DNA of 64,000 nucleotides from Chryseobacterium daecheongense (GCA_027920525.1 CP115858.1:1798001-1862000); one strand, 5' to 3'. Positions 37,098 through 47,242 are shown, numbered from the stretch's first letter. Translations and numbers: made by a program. Notes: generated by a model not told the origin, from the letters alone.

Positions 37098-38381
37098 TTA
37101 AGAATACTCAAATTTCCTTACAGCTTCCAGCGTCATATCGATTTCCTTCTCTTTGATCGCATCACTGATAAAATACGTTTCATAACCGCTTGGCGGAAGG
37201 TAAATTCCATTGGTTAGCATTTGATGGAAAAAGTTATTGAACAAGGAATGATTCGCTTCCTGCGCTTCATCAAAGTTTGACACTCTGTTGATATGAAAGA
37301 AAACAGACATCATAGAACCTTTTCTGTTGATTTTATGAGCAATCCCTTTTTCATTTAAAATTTTTCCAATTTCAAAATCTAAAGTTTCCGTAGTTCTATT
37401 AATTCTTTCAAAAAAGTTCGGATCATTTTTAATCAGCTGAAGTGTTTTTAATCCGGCTCTCATAGCTAAAGGATTTCCGCTCAGTGTTCCAGCCTGATAC
37501 ACTCCTCCTTTCGGAGCCAGGTGATCCATGATCTCATTTCTTCCCGCAAAGGCTCCTACAGGAAGTCCTCCTCCGATTACTTTTCCGTAGGTAACCAGAT
37601 CTGCTTTTACATTGAACAACTCCTGAGCACCGCCAAAAGCTAATCTGAAGCCGGTCATTACCTCATCAAAAATTAATAAAGCTCCATTTTCATCACAGAT
37701 TTTTCTTAAATTCTGTAGGAAATTATTTTCAGGTAAAACACATCCCATATTTCCGGCAACCGGTTCTATGATTACGGCAGCTATTTCTCCCTGGTTATGA
37801 CGGAACAGATCTTCTACCTGCTCAAAATCATTGTAGCGGGCCAAAAGAGTATCTTTAGCAGTTCCCTGAGTTACACCGGGTGAATTTGGGTTACCAAAAG
37901 TAGCAGCTCCACTTCCGGCTTTGATCAAAAATGAATCTGAATGTCCGTGATAGCATCCTTCAAATTTTACAATCTTATCTCTTCCCGTGTATCCTCTTGC
38001 CAGCCTGATTGCACTCATACAAGCTTCAGTTCCAGAAGAAACCATCCTGATCTGATCAATGTTCGGAACATTTTCTACGATGAATTTTGCAATTTCCGTT
38101 TCCAGCTCTGTAGGAGCACCAAAGGAAAAACCTTTTTCTGCCTGTAATTTAAGTTCTTCCAATACCTCAGGATGGGTGTGTCCAAGAATAGCGGGTCCCC
38201 ATGAATTAATGTAATCCACATAGGTGTTGTTATCCTCATCTGTAAGATATGCACCTTTTGCAGACTTCATAAAAACGGGAACACCTCCCACTGATTTGAA
38301 TGCCCGTACCGGAGAATTTACTCCGCCCGGAATGTATTGATATGCTTCATTGAATAAAGCTGAACTTCTTTGATATCTCAT
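37098..38381 (-). CDS. hemL: Glutamate-1-semialdehyde 2,1-aminomutase
   Basis: This PLP enzyme turns glutamate-1-semialdehyde into 5-aminolevulinate, the C5 route to heme. The 427-residue protein has the family's start ([19 protein letters not shown]), the cofactor segment [16 protein letters not shown], the Asp in [10 protein letters not shown] and the PLP lysine in [15 protein letters not shown]. The gating loop [16 protein letters not shown] is intact. It lies 45 bases after the glucosaminidase gene and closes that gene group. Confidence 0.97.
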   Translation of the reverse strand: MRYQRSSALFNEAYQYIPGGVNSPVRAFKSVGGVPVFMKSAKGAYLTDEDNNTYVDYINSWGPAILGHTHPEVLEELKLQAEKGFSFGAPTELETEIAKFIVENVPNIDQIRMVSSGTEACMSAIRLARGYTGRDKIVKFEGCYHGHSDSFLIKAGSGAATFGNPNSPGVTQGTAKDTLLARYNDFEQVEDLFRHNQGEIAAVIIEPVAGNMGCVLPENNFLQNLRKICDENGALLIFDEVMTGFRLAFGGAQELFNVKADLVTYGKVIGGGLPVGAFAGRNEIMDHLAPKGGVYQAGTLSGNPLAMRAGLKTLQLIKNDPNFFERINRTTETLDFEIGKILNEKGIAHKINRKGSMMSVFFHINRVSNFDEAQEANHSLFNNFFHQMLTNGIYLPPSGYETYFISDAIKEKEIDMTLEAVRKFEYS

Positions 38382-38426
38382 GTTACGTAAAGAAATGCGC
38401 CTCTCGGCGCATATATATTTTATTAT

Positions 38427-39479
38427 TTAATTTCTCGGCTTTTTATCTATCAGATAAATCAACTGTCCAGGCGAAGGTTGTTGTCCTTCATCCATTCTGT
38501 TTTTTGCGTATAGCTTGTGTAGTTTGATCCCGAATTTCTGCGCGATGTCGTGCATATCTTCACCAGACTCGGCTTTATACACGGCCGTATTTCCTGTGGA
38601 ATTTTTAGATTCAAGAAATACGATATCATTTTTCTTTAAAGCAGTTCCTTCTAATTCGTTCCATTTGATCAATCTGCCTTCGCTAACCTTAAATTTGTTG
38701 GCAATGTATTTTACATCTGTATCCTCTGGAATAACGATATATTTCAGTCCGTCATTAGGATGGCTTTTTATCAGTATAGAATTAAGGATTTCAGCTTTTG
38801 TTTTAATTCTTTCTACCCTTTTCTGCTGTTGTGCATAAGAAGTCTGTTTATAAGGTACATTCACTGTAACAGGATCTTTTTTTGCGACTTTAGAAGGTTC
38901 TAATTGTGCCATGAAAGTTCTGTCATCCTTAAGGTTCGGATATAAGCTTAGTACGGCATAAAGAACCTCTTTGGAATTGGTATTGTCAAACTCATACAGT
39001 TTATATCTTTCAATTTTACCAATAAGAATGGAAGCATAACGCGGATTGGTTGCATATCCTGCTTTTTTTAATCCGTACGCCCATGCTCTGTAATCTTTCA
39101 TATCCAGCTTGAAAAGATTGGTGTAGTACTTTCTTGTTGAAAGGAATATGGAATGATCTTCATAAGACTGCCTTGGATCTTCATACACACGGAAACATTC
39201 GTTCGGAGCATCATCCGTATGCTTCATTGTTTTCCCTGTCCAGTCTTCTTTGCATTTTATCCCAAAATGATTTTTCCCTTCCAGAGCCAATCTGCTTTGC
39301 CCTCCCCCTGTTTCCAGAAGCCCCTGAGCAAGCGTAATAGAAGCAGGAATTTTATATTTTTCCATTTCTTCTACTGCATATTGTGCAAATTTCTGGATGT
39401 ATTGGTCTTCAGTAGCCCAGGTCTGAGCTGAGAATTTTGATAAAACTAAAAGGCTTACGAGTAAGAAAAGTCTTTTCAT
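38427..39479 (-). CDS. Exported glucosaminidase with LysM repeats
   Basis: This is a peptidoglycan hydrolase of the GH73 type, cleaving the glycan next to GlcNAc. The ATG at 39479 gives a signal peptide ending at KFSAQ. The glucosaminidase domain (about 25-165) shows ITLAQGLLETGGGQSRLA with the catalytic Glu, NHFGIKC, and YATNPRYASILIGKIERYKL. Two LysM-like modules follow, around DTDVKYIANKFKVSEGRLIKWN and ESGEDMHDIAQKFGIKLHKLYAKN. It probably acts in cell separation or wall turnover. Confidence 0.93.
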   Translation of the reverse strand: MKRLFLLVSLLVLSKFSAQTWATEDQYIQKFAQYAVEEMEKYKIPASITLAQGLLETGGGQSRLALEGKNHFGIKCKEDWTGKTMKHTDDAPNECFRVYEDPRQSYEDHSIFLSTRKYYTNLFKLDMKDYRAWAYGLKKAGYATNPRYASILIGKIERYKLYEFDNTNSKEVLYAVLSLYPNLKDDRTFMAQLEPSKVAKKDPVTVNVPYKQTSYAQQQKRVERIKTKAEILNSILIKSHPNDGLKYIVIPEDTDVKYIANKFKVSEGRLIKWNELEGTALKKNDIVFLESKNSTGNTAVYKAESGEDMHDIAQKFGIKLHKLYAKNRMDEGQQPSPGQLIYLIDKKPRN

Positions 39480-39496
39480 GTTTTTCAATTTTTACT

Positions 39497-40405
39497 TTAT
39501 ATAATTAATTTTCTATTTTGTTTTTCTAAAAGCAAATTTGCGCCTTCAATTCCCTGCAAACCGCCGGTATGGAAGCATAAAATTCTACTATTCTCAGGAA
39601 AATATCCATCATCTATCAGTTCAAAAACCTTCTGCATCATTTTCCCTGTATAAATCGGCTCCAGCGGAATCTGGTATTTCTCTTTAAAATCATTTATAAA
39701 ACGGATATTCTCATCCGTTATTTTCCCATAACCTCCAAAATCAGAATCTATTAGATGATAATTTTTCTTCAAGGTTAATTGGGCTATGGTATCCTCCAAT
39801 GAAGAATCACCAACCACCTTAAATCCTATAACCTGCTGATTATCTTCACAAAAATTAGAGATCCCGGCAATTGTTCCTCCGGTTCCAACTGCGGTGCAAA
39901 GATAATCAAAATCTTTTGTTTCATGATTTAGCATCATTTTCACGCCACGAACGGCATCTTCATTGGTACCTCCTTCGGGAATGATTAGGGCATCCGGAAA
40001 TTCATGCTGCAAAAACTCAGATAATTTTTCTTTATTACGATATTCCTCACGCGAAACAAATTTCAGATTCATTCCATTCCTGAATGCAAAGAGAAGTGTT
40101 GGATTATCACGCCATTTTTTAGAGAGTTCTTCTCCTCTTATAATTCCAACTGTACGAACTCCTGCTAACTTCCCTATCGCTGAAACTGCTGAAATATGAT
40201 TAGAATAAGCACCGCCAAAAGTGATGATGAGTGGATTTTCAATTGGTTTTTGAAGATAGGTATTAACATTATGAAAAAGTTTCCAATACTTATTCCCCGA
40301 AATCAGTGGGTGGACAAGATCTTCTCTCTTAAGAAAAAGACTGATATTCTTATCCATCTTTATTTCATCAATCGGAATAGGCTCTGCTGGAATCTGTAAA
40401 ATCAT
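39497..40405 (-). CDS. PLP-dependent ACC deaminase/D-cysteine desulfhydrase-family enzyme
   Basis: The 302-residue fold-type II PLP enzyme probably deaminates D-cysteine or a similar D-amino acid. It has the lysine loop LISGNKYWKL, the FGGAYSNHISAVSAIGK segment, glycine-rich phosphate loop (CTAVGTGGTIAGIS) and a final CFHTGGLQGIEG. It is shorter than typical ACC deaminase (~338), and sequence alone does not separate ACC deaminase from D-cysteine desulfhydrase. It is in line with the glucosaminidase gene (17-base gap). Confidence 0.88.
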   Translation of the reverse strand: MILQIPAEPIPIDEIKMDKNISLFLKREDLVHPLISGNKYWKLFHNVNTYLQKPIENPLIITFGGAYSNHISAVSAIGKLAGVRTVGIIRGEELSKKWRDNPTLLFAFRNGMNLKFVSREEYRNKEKLSEFLQHEFPDALIIPEGGTNEDAVRGVKMMLNHETKDFDYLCTAVGTGGTIAGISNFCEDNQQVIGFKVVGDSSLEDTIAQLTLKKNYHLIDSDFGGYGKITDENIRFINDFKEKYQIPLEPIYTGKMMQKVFELIDDGYFPENSRILCFHTGGLQGIEGANLLLEKQNRKLII

Positions 40406-40459
40406 TTTGTTTTAAAGTAAGACTGAACTAAGGGCAAAATTACCATTTTTAAATCTTAT

Positions 40460-40786
40460 CTATCTGTACTTCCAAAAACTCCAAAGTTTTCTGCTCTTAA
40501 GATAACCTCCATCATCTTCCATAGCATAGGCTTCTTTTTCAAATGAAATACTCCGGTAAGCCAGATAAGCATCTTTTAACCTGAAAAAGTGATAGTAATA
40601 TTCTATAACATAAAAGATATAAAAGAAAATAATCAACAGTTCCAGTTGTTGTCTTAAATGAATTTTTTCGTGATTGATCAATACATTATTTTCCTTATCT
40701 TCGGGTTTTCTTACGAAGATAAAAGGAAAAAGAGCAATACCATTAATTTTTAATTTTTTTAATGGTTTTTGGCACACAATTATCAT
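40460..40786 (-). CDS. Small membrane-associated HExxH protein
   Basis: The 108-residue product has NHEKIHLRQQLELL, an HExxH zinc-binding motif, followed by a hydrophobic helix (LIIFFYIFYVIEYYYHFF) and then FEKEAYAMEDD, where Glu could be the third ligand. The order HExxH-helix-(F)EKEA resembles the core of integral membrane M48/M56 peptidases, but it is far shorter. It may be a minimal peptidase or a structural zinc protein. It is divergent from the DUF5522 gene, with only 38 bases between starts. Confidence 0.65.
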   Translation of the reverse strand: MIIVCQKPLKKLKINGIALFPFIFVRKPEDKENNVLINHEKIHLRQQLELLIIFFYIFYVIEYYYHFFRLKDAYLAYRSISFEKEAYAMEDDGGYLKSRKLWSFWKYR

Positions 40787-40821
40787 AATAACAAATATAA
40801 AAGTTTTTGATCAAGATTTAA

Positions 40822-41007
<186 letters not shown>

Positions 41008-41008
41008 A

Positions 41009-41536
41009 ATGAAAAAATATATTTTTATTTTGTTAGCCGCGGCTACTTTAGGTTTAACCTCCTGCAGCCCTTTTCAGGTTCGTTCTGACTATGCCGAAAC
41101 TGCTAATTTCACTTCTTATAAAACATACAAAATAAGAATTGATGATTTGAAACTTAACGATATTGATAAAGACAGGGTTTTGAATGAATTATCAAAACAG
41201 CTGCAGAGCAAAGGTCTTTCATCGGGAGAAAATCCGGATCTTATTGTTAATGTAAAAGCTAATCATAAAAAAGTAACGGATATCAACAGTTATTCACCAT
41301 ACGGAATGTGGGGATGGGGAGGACCTTTTGGATGGGGTATCGGAATGAACAGAACATGGACCAGTAACTATAATGAAGGAGCATTAATTGTAGACCTGGT
41401 AGATACGAAAAGCAATAAGCTGGTTTGGCAAGGTATAGGAAGCGGAATATCTGTAGACTCCCCAAGAGCTAAACAAAGACAGATCCCTGAAATTATGGCG
41501 GAAATTATGAAGAACTATCCTCCACAAAGAAAATAA
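41009..41536 (+). CDS. DUF4136-family lipoprotein
   Basis: From ATG 41009 the product is 175 residues with a lipoprotein signal (GLTSC, Cys19). The DUF4136 hallmarks are visible: SDYAETANFTSYKTYKI at the start, then PDLIVNVKA, and EGALIVDLVDTKSNKLVWQG near the end. A glycine/tryptophan-rich loop (GMWGWGGPFGWGIGM) lies in the middle. Function is unknown. A longer reading that overlaps the DUF5522 gene was rejected because it hides the signal peptide. Confidence 0.88.
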   Translation: MKKYIFILLAAATLGLTSCSPFQVRSDYAETANFTSYKTYKIRIDDLKLNDIDKDRVLNELSKQLQSKGLSSGENPDLIVNVKANHKKVTDINSYSPYGMWGWGGPFGWGIGMNRTWTSNYNEGALIVDLVDTKSNKLVWQGIGSGISVDSPRAKQRQIPEIMAEIMKNYPPQRK

Positions 41537-41561
41537 AGATTATTTTAAATCAATTATACTG

Positions 41562-41590
41562 AGCCAATGCATGATTTTGCATTGGCTTTT
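41562..41590 (+). terminator. Terminator after the DUF4136 gene
   Basis: AGCCAATGCA and TGCATTGGCT form a ten-pair stem followed by T7. Confidence 0.92.
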
Positions 41591-41729
41591 TTTATTAATT
41601 TGTAGTTCATCACGGTAGTTATCTTATCAAATATATACCATACATAATATAAACGGCCAAAATTAACAGAAATGTAATTTTTCATTTCATAAAAATGTAG
41701 TAATCTTACACCCTAAATTTTTATTAAAT

Positions 41730-43532
41730 ATGAAAAAAATTATCTTATTTCTTGCTTTAGCAGGTATTGCTAAAGCTCAGGCTCCTGCAGGATACTATTC
41801 TTCTGCCAATGGATTAACAGGGGCTGCTTTGAAAACAGAACTCAGTTCCATTATTACGAATGGTCACCAGGACAAAGGTTATGGAGGACTTTGGACCGGA
41901 TATAAAACTACCGATATTGATAAAACTTATGAAAACGACGGATCTATCATGGATATTTATTCCGAGAAGCCCAATGGTGCGGATCCGTACAACTATACTC
42001 CGGTGACGAATCAATGCGGAACTTATTCAGTAGAAGGAAATTGCTATAACCGTGAACATATTGTACCACAAAGCTTGTTTAATGAAGCATCACCGATGGT
42101 TTCGGATATCAACTTCATCAGAGCTACCGATGGTAAAGTAAACGGAATGAGATCCAATTATCCTTTCGGAAAAGTAGGAACAGCAACATTTACATCCAAA
42201 AATGGATCAAAATTAGGGAACTCCGTATCTTCAGGGTATTCGGGAACAGTTTTCGAGCCAATTGATGAATTCAAAGGGGATGTGGCCAGAATGATCTTTT
42301 ATTTTGTAACGCGTTATCAAAGTAAGCTTTCTTCTTTCTCTTCAGGTAATATGCTAGGAAACACAGCTTTTCCGGGGTTACAAACCTGGGAGCTTAATGT
42401 TCTTTTAGCATGGCATAATCAGGATCCTGTTTCTCAGGCAGAAATCTTAAGAAATAATGCTTCTTATACTTATCAGGGCAATAGAAATCCTTTTATTGAC
42501 AATCCTGCTTATGTAGATCAGATCTGGGGATCTCAACAACCATCAAACGATACTCAGGCACCTACAACAGTTACGGGCCTAAGTGTTTCAGGTAAAACAT
42601 CAAGTAGTGTATCTCTTTCATGGACTGCCTCAACGGATAATGTTGGCGTTTCCTCTTACGACGTTTATATGAACGGAAGCTTAAAAACCAATGTAGCTTC
42701 AACTTCTGCAACAATTTCAGGATTGAGTTCATCCACAACTTATACTTTTTATGTAGTAGCTAAGGATGCGGCTGGAAATACATCTTCCGACAGCTCAACA
42801 GTTTCTGCAACTACAGAATCCGGAGGAACAACGAATCCAGGTACAGATTGTGTCAATGAAAATTTTGAAACCATTCCTACGGGAAGTTCATCAAGCTATT
42901 CTACAAGAACATGGACCAATGGTGGAATTACCTGGACCGCAACTGATGCAAGAACCGATCAGACGATTTCCAATAAGGCGATTACTGTTCGTGATGGTTC
43001 TTTAAAATCGAGCAGCTCAGCTAATGGTATTGGATCATTAACGGTAACTACTCAATTAAAATTCAGCGGAAGCGCAGGAACGTTTAATGTTTTGGTAAAC
43101 GGAGTACAGGTGGGAACAATTCCTTACAGTGCAACAACTGCAACCACAACAATCAATAATATTAATGTTTCCGGAAATGTAGTAGTGACATTGGATAATA
43201 ATTCATCAAGCAATCGTGTAGCTCTTGACAACCTGAGCTGGACTTGCTACTCAGGGACAGGAAAGCAAAGCAAGAGTATCTCTTCTGATGTTCAGCCTGA
43301 GTCAAAAGATTTACAGGTTTATCCTAATCCCATTTCAAATCAGGAGATTTTCATAAAAGGAGAAACTCAGAATATTAAAAAAGCTGAGATCTATAATTTG
43401 CAAGGGAAAATAATGCAAACAATTAACAGCCCCTTCAAAAACAGCAGGAATTCAATTAAAATTAAAAATCTTGAGGAAGGTATCTATATCTTAAAACTGG
43501 ATAATTCCAGTCTTAAGTTTATCGTTAAATAA
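41730..43532 (+). CDS. T9SS-secreted endonuclease I with fibronectin type III domain
   Basis: This is an extracellular nuclease, probably for nutrient or phosphate release from DNA. The 600-residue product has a signal peptide ending at IAKAQ. The EndA/endonuclease I domain (about 20-265) has the His-metal finger NREHIVPQSLFNE and the SDINFIRATDGKVNGMRSNY segment. A fibronectin III domain (about 275-362) follows, then a beta-sandwich domain from CVNENFETIP to LDNLSWTCY, and a type A T9SS sorting domain (LQVYPNPISNQEIFIKGE... GIYILKLDNSSLKFIVK). It is a single-gene unit. Confidence 0.94.
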   Translation: MKKIILFLALAGIAKAQAPAGYYSSANGLTGAALKTELSSIITNGHQDKGYGGLWTGYKTTDIDKTYENDGSIMDIYSEKPNGADPYNYTPVTNQCGTYSVEGNCYNREHIVPQSLFNEASPMVSDINFIRATDGKVNGMRSNYPFGKVGTATFTSKNGSKLGNSVSSGYSGTVFEPIDEFKGDVARMIFYFVTRYQSKLSSFSSGNMLGNTAFPGLQTWELNVLLAWHNQDPVSQAEILRNNASYTYQGNRNPFIDNPAYVDQIWGSQQPSNDTQAPTTVTGLSVSGKTSSSVSLSWTASTDNVGVSSYDVYMNGSLKTNVASTSATISGLSSSTTYTFYVVAKDAAGNTSSDSSTVSATTESGGTTNPGTDCVNENFETIPTGSSSSYSTRTWTNGGITWTATDARTDQTISNKAITVRDGSLKSSSSANGIGSLTVTTQLKFSGSAGTFNVLVNGVQVGTIPYSATTATTTINNINVSGNVVVTLDNNSSSNRVALDNLSWTCYSGTGKQSKSISSDVQPESKDLQVYPNPISNQEIFIKGETQNIKKAEIYNLQGKIMQTINSPFKNSRNSIKIKNLEEGIYILKLDNSSLKFIVK

Positions 43533-43555
43533 GCTTTCAGGATTTTATTTTAAAT

Positions 43556-43592
43556 AAAAAAAGCCTTCTCTTTATTAAGAGAAGGCTTTTTA
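43556..43592. terminator. Bidirectional terminator between convergent genes
   Basis: AAAAAGCCTTCTCTT and AAGAGAAGGCTTTTT form a 15-pair stem with a four-base loop, between the endonuclease (+) and alcohol dehydrogenase (-) genes. Confidence 0.95.
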
Positions 43593-43607
43593 TTGGTAGT
43601 TTAAATA

Positions 43608-44633
43608 TCAGGGAATCAAGACCGCTCTGCCTTTGATTTTCCCTTCTCTTAGCCGGTCATAAACCTCATTAGCCTGATCGAGCTTATATTTTTCAATTTC
43701 AATATGGATTTTCTTTTGTCTGGCAAGTCCTACAACCTCCATCAGTTCCACCCGGGAGCCCCAGTAAGGATTAGTCATACTTACCCCAAATGGCAATCCG
43801 GACATATTGTATTGATAATGTCCTCCTCCCAATCCTACAATGGTAAGGTCTCCGTCAAGGCTTACAATCTTAGTTCCCAACTCAATGGTCGAAGTTGCTC
43901 CAACAAAATCCAATACTACTTTAGCCTTTTTTATTCCGGTAATCTTTTTGATCTGTTCTGCAGCATCGGCATCTTTGGAATTAATGGTGTAAGAAGCTCC
44001 AAGCTCTCTGGCAAAGGCCAGCTTATCTTCAGTGACATCACATGCAATAATTTCAGCTCCGCTGATCTCCCGTAAAATCTGAAGTGCAACATGCCCTAAT
44101 CCCCCAACACCGATTACCACCACATACTCATCTGCCATCAACTTATCCAGTGACCTTTTGATCGCTGAATACGGGGTTAAAGCAGCATCGGTAAGTGGTG
44201 CAGCTATAACGGGATCGAGATCATAAATAGGAACCAATAAACGGGACGATGGAACAAGCATATATTCTGCCATCCCGCCATTCAGTCCTAATCCTCCACC
44301 ATACGCCATTTCTGACTGATGGTCACAATAGTTCTCTTTTGATTGCTGACAGGGTTTACAATGCCCGCAGCCCCAAGGTCCATAGACTAAGACAGCATCC
44401 CCTTTTTTATATCCTTTGACATCTGAACCGATTTCTTCAATCCATCCCGCATTCTCATGTCCCAAAGTAAAAACAGAACCTGAAACTGTACCTTCATCTA
44501 TAATATGCAAATCCGAATGACAAACACCTGCACCTCCAATCTTTAATAATACTTCTTCTCCTGATGGTTTTGGGATTTCCATATCATTTACAACACGGAC
44601 ATCTTTGTGTCCGAAAAAACGTACTGCTTTCAT
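43608..44633 (-). CDS. Zinc-dependent NAD(P)-alcohol dehydrogenase (MDR family)
   Basis: The 341-residue enzyme oxidises alcohols or reduces aldehydes. Catalytic zinc ligands are in GVCHSDLH and GHENAGWIEE, structural zinc is held by CGHCKPCQQSKENYC, and the Rossmann motif is VVIGVGGLGHVALQ. All residues for a zinc ADH are present. Substrate is not predictable. It stands alone. Confidence 0.94.
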   Translation of the reverse strand: MKAVRFFGHKDVRVVNDMEIPKPSGEEVLLKIGGAGVCHSDLHIIDEGTVSGSVFTLGHENAGWIEEIGSDVKGYKKGDAVLVYGPWGCGHCKPCQQSKENYCDHQSEMAYGGGLGLNGGMAEYMLVPSSRLLVPIYDLDPVIAAPLTDAALTPYSAIKRSLDKLMADEYVVVIGVGGLGHVALQILREISGAEIIACDVTEDKLAFARELGASYTINSKDADAAEQIKKITGIKKAKVVLDFVGATSTIELGTKIVSLDGDLTIVGLGGGHYQYNMSGLPFGVSMTNPYWGSRVELMEVVGLARQKKIHIEIEKYKLDQANEVYDRLREGKIKGRAVLIP

Positions 44634-44780
44634 ACAATTAATATTTGAAATTTATATACTTCAATTTACTAATAACATACTGGTTTACATGAATAAATAC
44701 CATTAAATAAATCATGTTTCCGATAAAATTTCCTATATACGTATTACATTAAAGAAAATTACAAACAACCCACCAACAAA

Positions 44781-44806
44781 AAATGACCGCAAAATTGCGG
44801 TCATTC
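44781..44806 (-). terminator. Terminator after the CCC-motif protein gene
   Basis: AATGACCGCAA and TTGCGGTCATT form an 11-pair stem just past the stop at 44828, with A/T tracts around it. Confidence 0.85.
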
Positions 44807-44827
44807 AGTTCGATCATATCATTAAAG

Positions 44828-45148
44828 TTATTTTCCCATATTTTTAAGCTGATTAATCTGCTCCATATATCCGTCCCAGCCGACAGTAGAAAGGACAAAG
44901 ATCATATAGGCAAGACTCAGAACTCCTATAATCAGACCAATGATACATAATATTCTTCCTGTTTTAAGGTTATCATAGTCTGAATATACTCCCGGATTCT
45001 GAAGATACAGCGTATTATCCTTATTGTACAGATTCATTCCGATTAATCCACAGATTACACCTACAATCCCGTTACAACAACAGCTTCCGAGGATAGCGAC
45101 GATTCCTAGTACTAGTACAGTTGTCGCGTTTGGTAATTTTTGATTCAT
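44828..45148 (-). CDS. CCC-motif membrane protein
   Basis: The 106-residue protein has two to three hydrophobic segments. The first contains ILGSCCCNGIVGVICGLIG, with the diagnostic three adjacent cysteines, then a polar loop (YNKDNTLYLQNPGVYSDYDN) and a second membrane segment. It resembles DUF4190-type membrane proteins of unknown function. It is 19 bases after the DUF2752 gene, a pairing that suggests joint action. Confidence 0.82.
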   Translation of the reverse strand: MNQKLPNATTVLVLGIVAILGSCCCNGIVGVICGLIGMNLYNKDNTLYLQNPGVYSDYDNLKTGRILCIIGLIIGVLSLAYMIFVLSTVGWDGYMEQINQLKNMGK

Positions 45149-45167
45149 AGTTAGTTATTTTAATAAT

Positions 45168-45458
45168 TTAATGTAATGTTAAAGGATGTTTATAAAAATA
45201 AGAAACCACCATGATAATTGAATTAATAATGGCTAAAAAAACCAGTATATTACCATAGCTTCTTTTTTTATCAATAAAGTTCACTCCTACCATAAACAAA
45301 AAAAGAAGTAAGGTGTAGACCGCAGGAAACATATGAAAAGCCTCTGAAAATTTTCCTTCAAAGACTAAAACAATTGCCCTTTGGGTACCACAACCAAAAC
45401 ATTCAATTCCTAAGAATTTTTTGCTTGGACAAGGTAGCATAAAATCTTCAATCTTCAT
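45168..45458 (-). CDS. DUF2752 membrane protein
   Basis: The 96-residue protein shows the DUF2752 signature CPSKKFLGIECFGCGTQRA, with cysteines and a GTQRA-like turn. Two to three membrane helices follow. Function is unknown. It lies 29 bases after the old-yellow-enzyme gene. Confidence 0.88.
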   Translation of the reverse strand: MKIEDFMLPCPSKKFLGIECFGCGTQRAIVLVFEGKFSEAFHMFPAVYTLLLFLFMVGVNFIDKKRSYGNILVFLAIINSIIMVVSYFYKHPLTLH

Positions 45459-45487
45459 TTCCTGAACTTTTATTTTGGTTTCTAAAA

Positions 45488-46540
45488 TTAAGAAGAAATT
45501 TTAGCTCTTAGATATTGATGTGGGAAAAAACAGTTTTCATTCATTTCAAAGGATCCCTGAACTGCAATATATGGATTTCTAAGAATTTCCCTGGCTACAA
45601 AAATAAGATCGGCATCACCCTTCTGTAAAATATCCTCAGCCTGCTCTATTTTTGTGATCAAACCTACTGCTCCCGTCTTCACTTCAGCTTTATTTTTTAC
45701 CTGTGATGATAAGGGGACCTGATAACCGTCAAAGACAGCAATCTTTGCTCCATGAATATTCCCACCACTTGAAACGTCCACTAAATCCACCTTATGCTGC
45801 TTCAGTATTTTTGCAAGCTCTACACTGCTTTCGATATCCCATCCATTTTCAGCATATTCTGTTCCTGAGATTCTCACAAACAATGCAGTATTATCATTCA
45901 GTTCCTCGTTTACCGCATCTACTATTTCTATTAAAAATCGTATTCTGTTTTCGAAGCTGCCTCCATATTCATCTGTTCGTATATTCGAAAGCGGAGATAA
46001 AAACTGATGAACTAAATATCCATGCGCTCCGTGGATCTCTATAATGTCAAATCCTGCTTTCACAGCTCTTCTTGCTGCTTCTTTAAAATTCTGAACCTGA
46101 GTTTTGATTTCTTCCAGCGTCAGAGCGTGTGGAATTCTTTCTGTAGGATGATAAGGAATCGGGCTAGGTGCCAGGGTTTCCCACCCCTCTTCCACTGGAA
46201 TTTGAATATTATTCCAGGTAGAGCCTTTCCTTCCGGCATGTGCCAGCTGGATTCCGATTTTACTCTCAGAATTGGAGTGGACAAAGTTGACAATCTGCTG
46301 AAGTTTTTCAGCCTGTTCGTCATTCCATATTCCCATACATTTATTAGTGATCCTTCCCCGGGGTTCAACACCCGTTGCTTCAATCATTATCAGTCCGGTA
46401 CCACCTTGTGATCTGCTTCCGTAATGTACGAAATGAAAGTCATTAGCCATTCCGCTTTCACTTGAATACATACACATAGGTGACATAACCCATCGGTTAG
46501 AGAGTTCAATATTTCTGAATTGTATCGGAGTATATAACAT
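45488..46540 (-). CDS. Old yellow enzyme, NADH:flavin oxidoreductase (YqjM/NamA type)
   Basis: This FMN enzyme reduces activated C=C bonds. The 350-residue barrel has WVMSPMCMYSSESGM with the Cys that tunes FMN in YqjM-type enzymes, the substrate pair in IQLAHAGRKGS, and GFDIIEIHGAHGYLVHQFLSPLSN plus RTDEYGGSFENR. FMN phosphate binding is in ADLIFVAREILRNPY. The physiological substrate is unknown. It is divergent from cytidine deaminase. Confidence 0.93.
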   Translation of the reverse strand: MLYTPIQFRNIELSNRWVMSPMCMYSSESGMANDFHFVHYGSRSQGGTGLIMIEATGVEPRGRITNKCMGIWNDEQAEKLQQIVNFVHSNSESKIGIQLAHAGRKGSTWNNIQIPVEEGWETLAPSPIPYHPTERIPHALTLEEIKTQVQNFKEAARRAVKAGFDIIEIHGAHGYLVHQFLSPLSNIRTDEYGGSFENRIRFLIEIVDAVNEELNDNTALFVRISGTEYAENGWDIESSVELAKILKQHKVDLVDVSSGGNIHGAKIAVFDGYQVPLSSQVKNKAEVKTGAVGLITKIEQAEDILQKGDADLIFVAREILRNPYIAVQGSFEMNENCFFPHQYLRAKISS

Positions 46541-46647
46541 TTTCTATTAATTTTTGAATTTTACTAATGAAGAGGAAATAATCCCGGGTTGCCCACGTGA
46601 TTAAAAAGAACTAATTTTACCTCCCCTTTTTAGGCTCCAATAAATAT

Positions 46648-47130
46648 ATGAAAAAAGATATACAGATCGGCTACGAATATTTTAAAAATAGCTCTGAACT
46701 GAACGATATAGAAAAAAGACTTTTCGAAAGAGCAAAACAAGCCCGCGAAAATGCTTATGCCCCTTATTCCCAATTTTTGGTCGGGTGCTCCGTATTACTT
46801 GAAAACGGAGAAATATTTTCCGGTAACAATCAGGAAAATGCAGCTTTTCCATCCGGACTTTGTGCTGAAAGAACAGCTCTATTCTGGATAGGTGCAAATT
46901 TCCCTGAGGAAAAGATCAAAAAGATTTTTATCGTAGGAGGCCCTAAAGAATCTTCTGAAAAAACACCACCGATTCCCCCGTGTGGCGCCTGCAGACAAAG
47001 TCTTATTGAATACGAAACAAAACAAAAAGAAAATATTGATCTTTATTTTTCCAGTATGAATGATGAAATCGTTAAGGTAAATTCGATTAAAGATCTATTG
47101 CCATTTTACTTTGACGCGACGTTCTTGTAA
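46648..47130 (+). CDS. cdd: Cytidine deaminase
   Basis: This enzyme deaminates cytidine and deoxycytidine to uridine forms for pyrimidine salvage. The 160-residue protein has NAYAPYSQFLVG and the zinc motifs GLCAERTAL (Cys ligand and catalytic Glu) and PPCGACRQSL (two Cys ligands). It is divergent from the OYE gene. Confidence 0.95.
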   Translation: MKKDIQIGYEYFKNSSELNDIEKRLFERAKQARENAYAPYSQFLVGCSVLLENGEIFSGNNQENAAFPSGLCAERTALFWIGANFPEEKIKKIFIVGGPKESSEKTPPIPPCGACRQSLIEYETKQKENIDLYFSSMNDEIVKVNSIKDLLPFYFDATFL

Positions 47131-47234
47131 TCGTGAAACTCTCAATTCTGAGGTTCTGGGAATCGTTATTTTTCTGCAGACCATTGTTTTGATTACAAAT
47201 TAACAGATACGACTGAGATTTCTTTTTAAAAACT

Positions 47235-47242
47235 TATCTTTG
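47235..47242 (+). promoter_or_regulatory. -7 box of the B12 uptake operon
   Basis: TATCTTTG matches TAnnTTTG exactly. It ends 8 bases before the start of the riboswitch, so transcription would begin at its 5' edge. Confidence 0.6.

Noticed and set aside
46022..46411. 129-residue frame antisense to the old yellow enzyme gene
   Set aside because: The opposite strand encodes conserved flavin-enzyme motifs across the whole interval.
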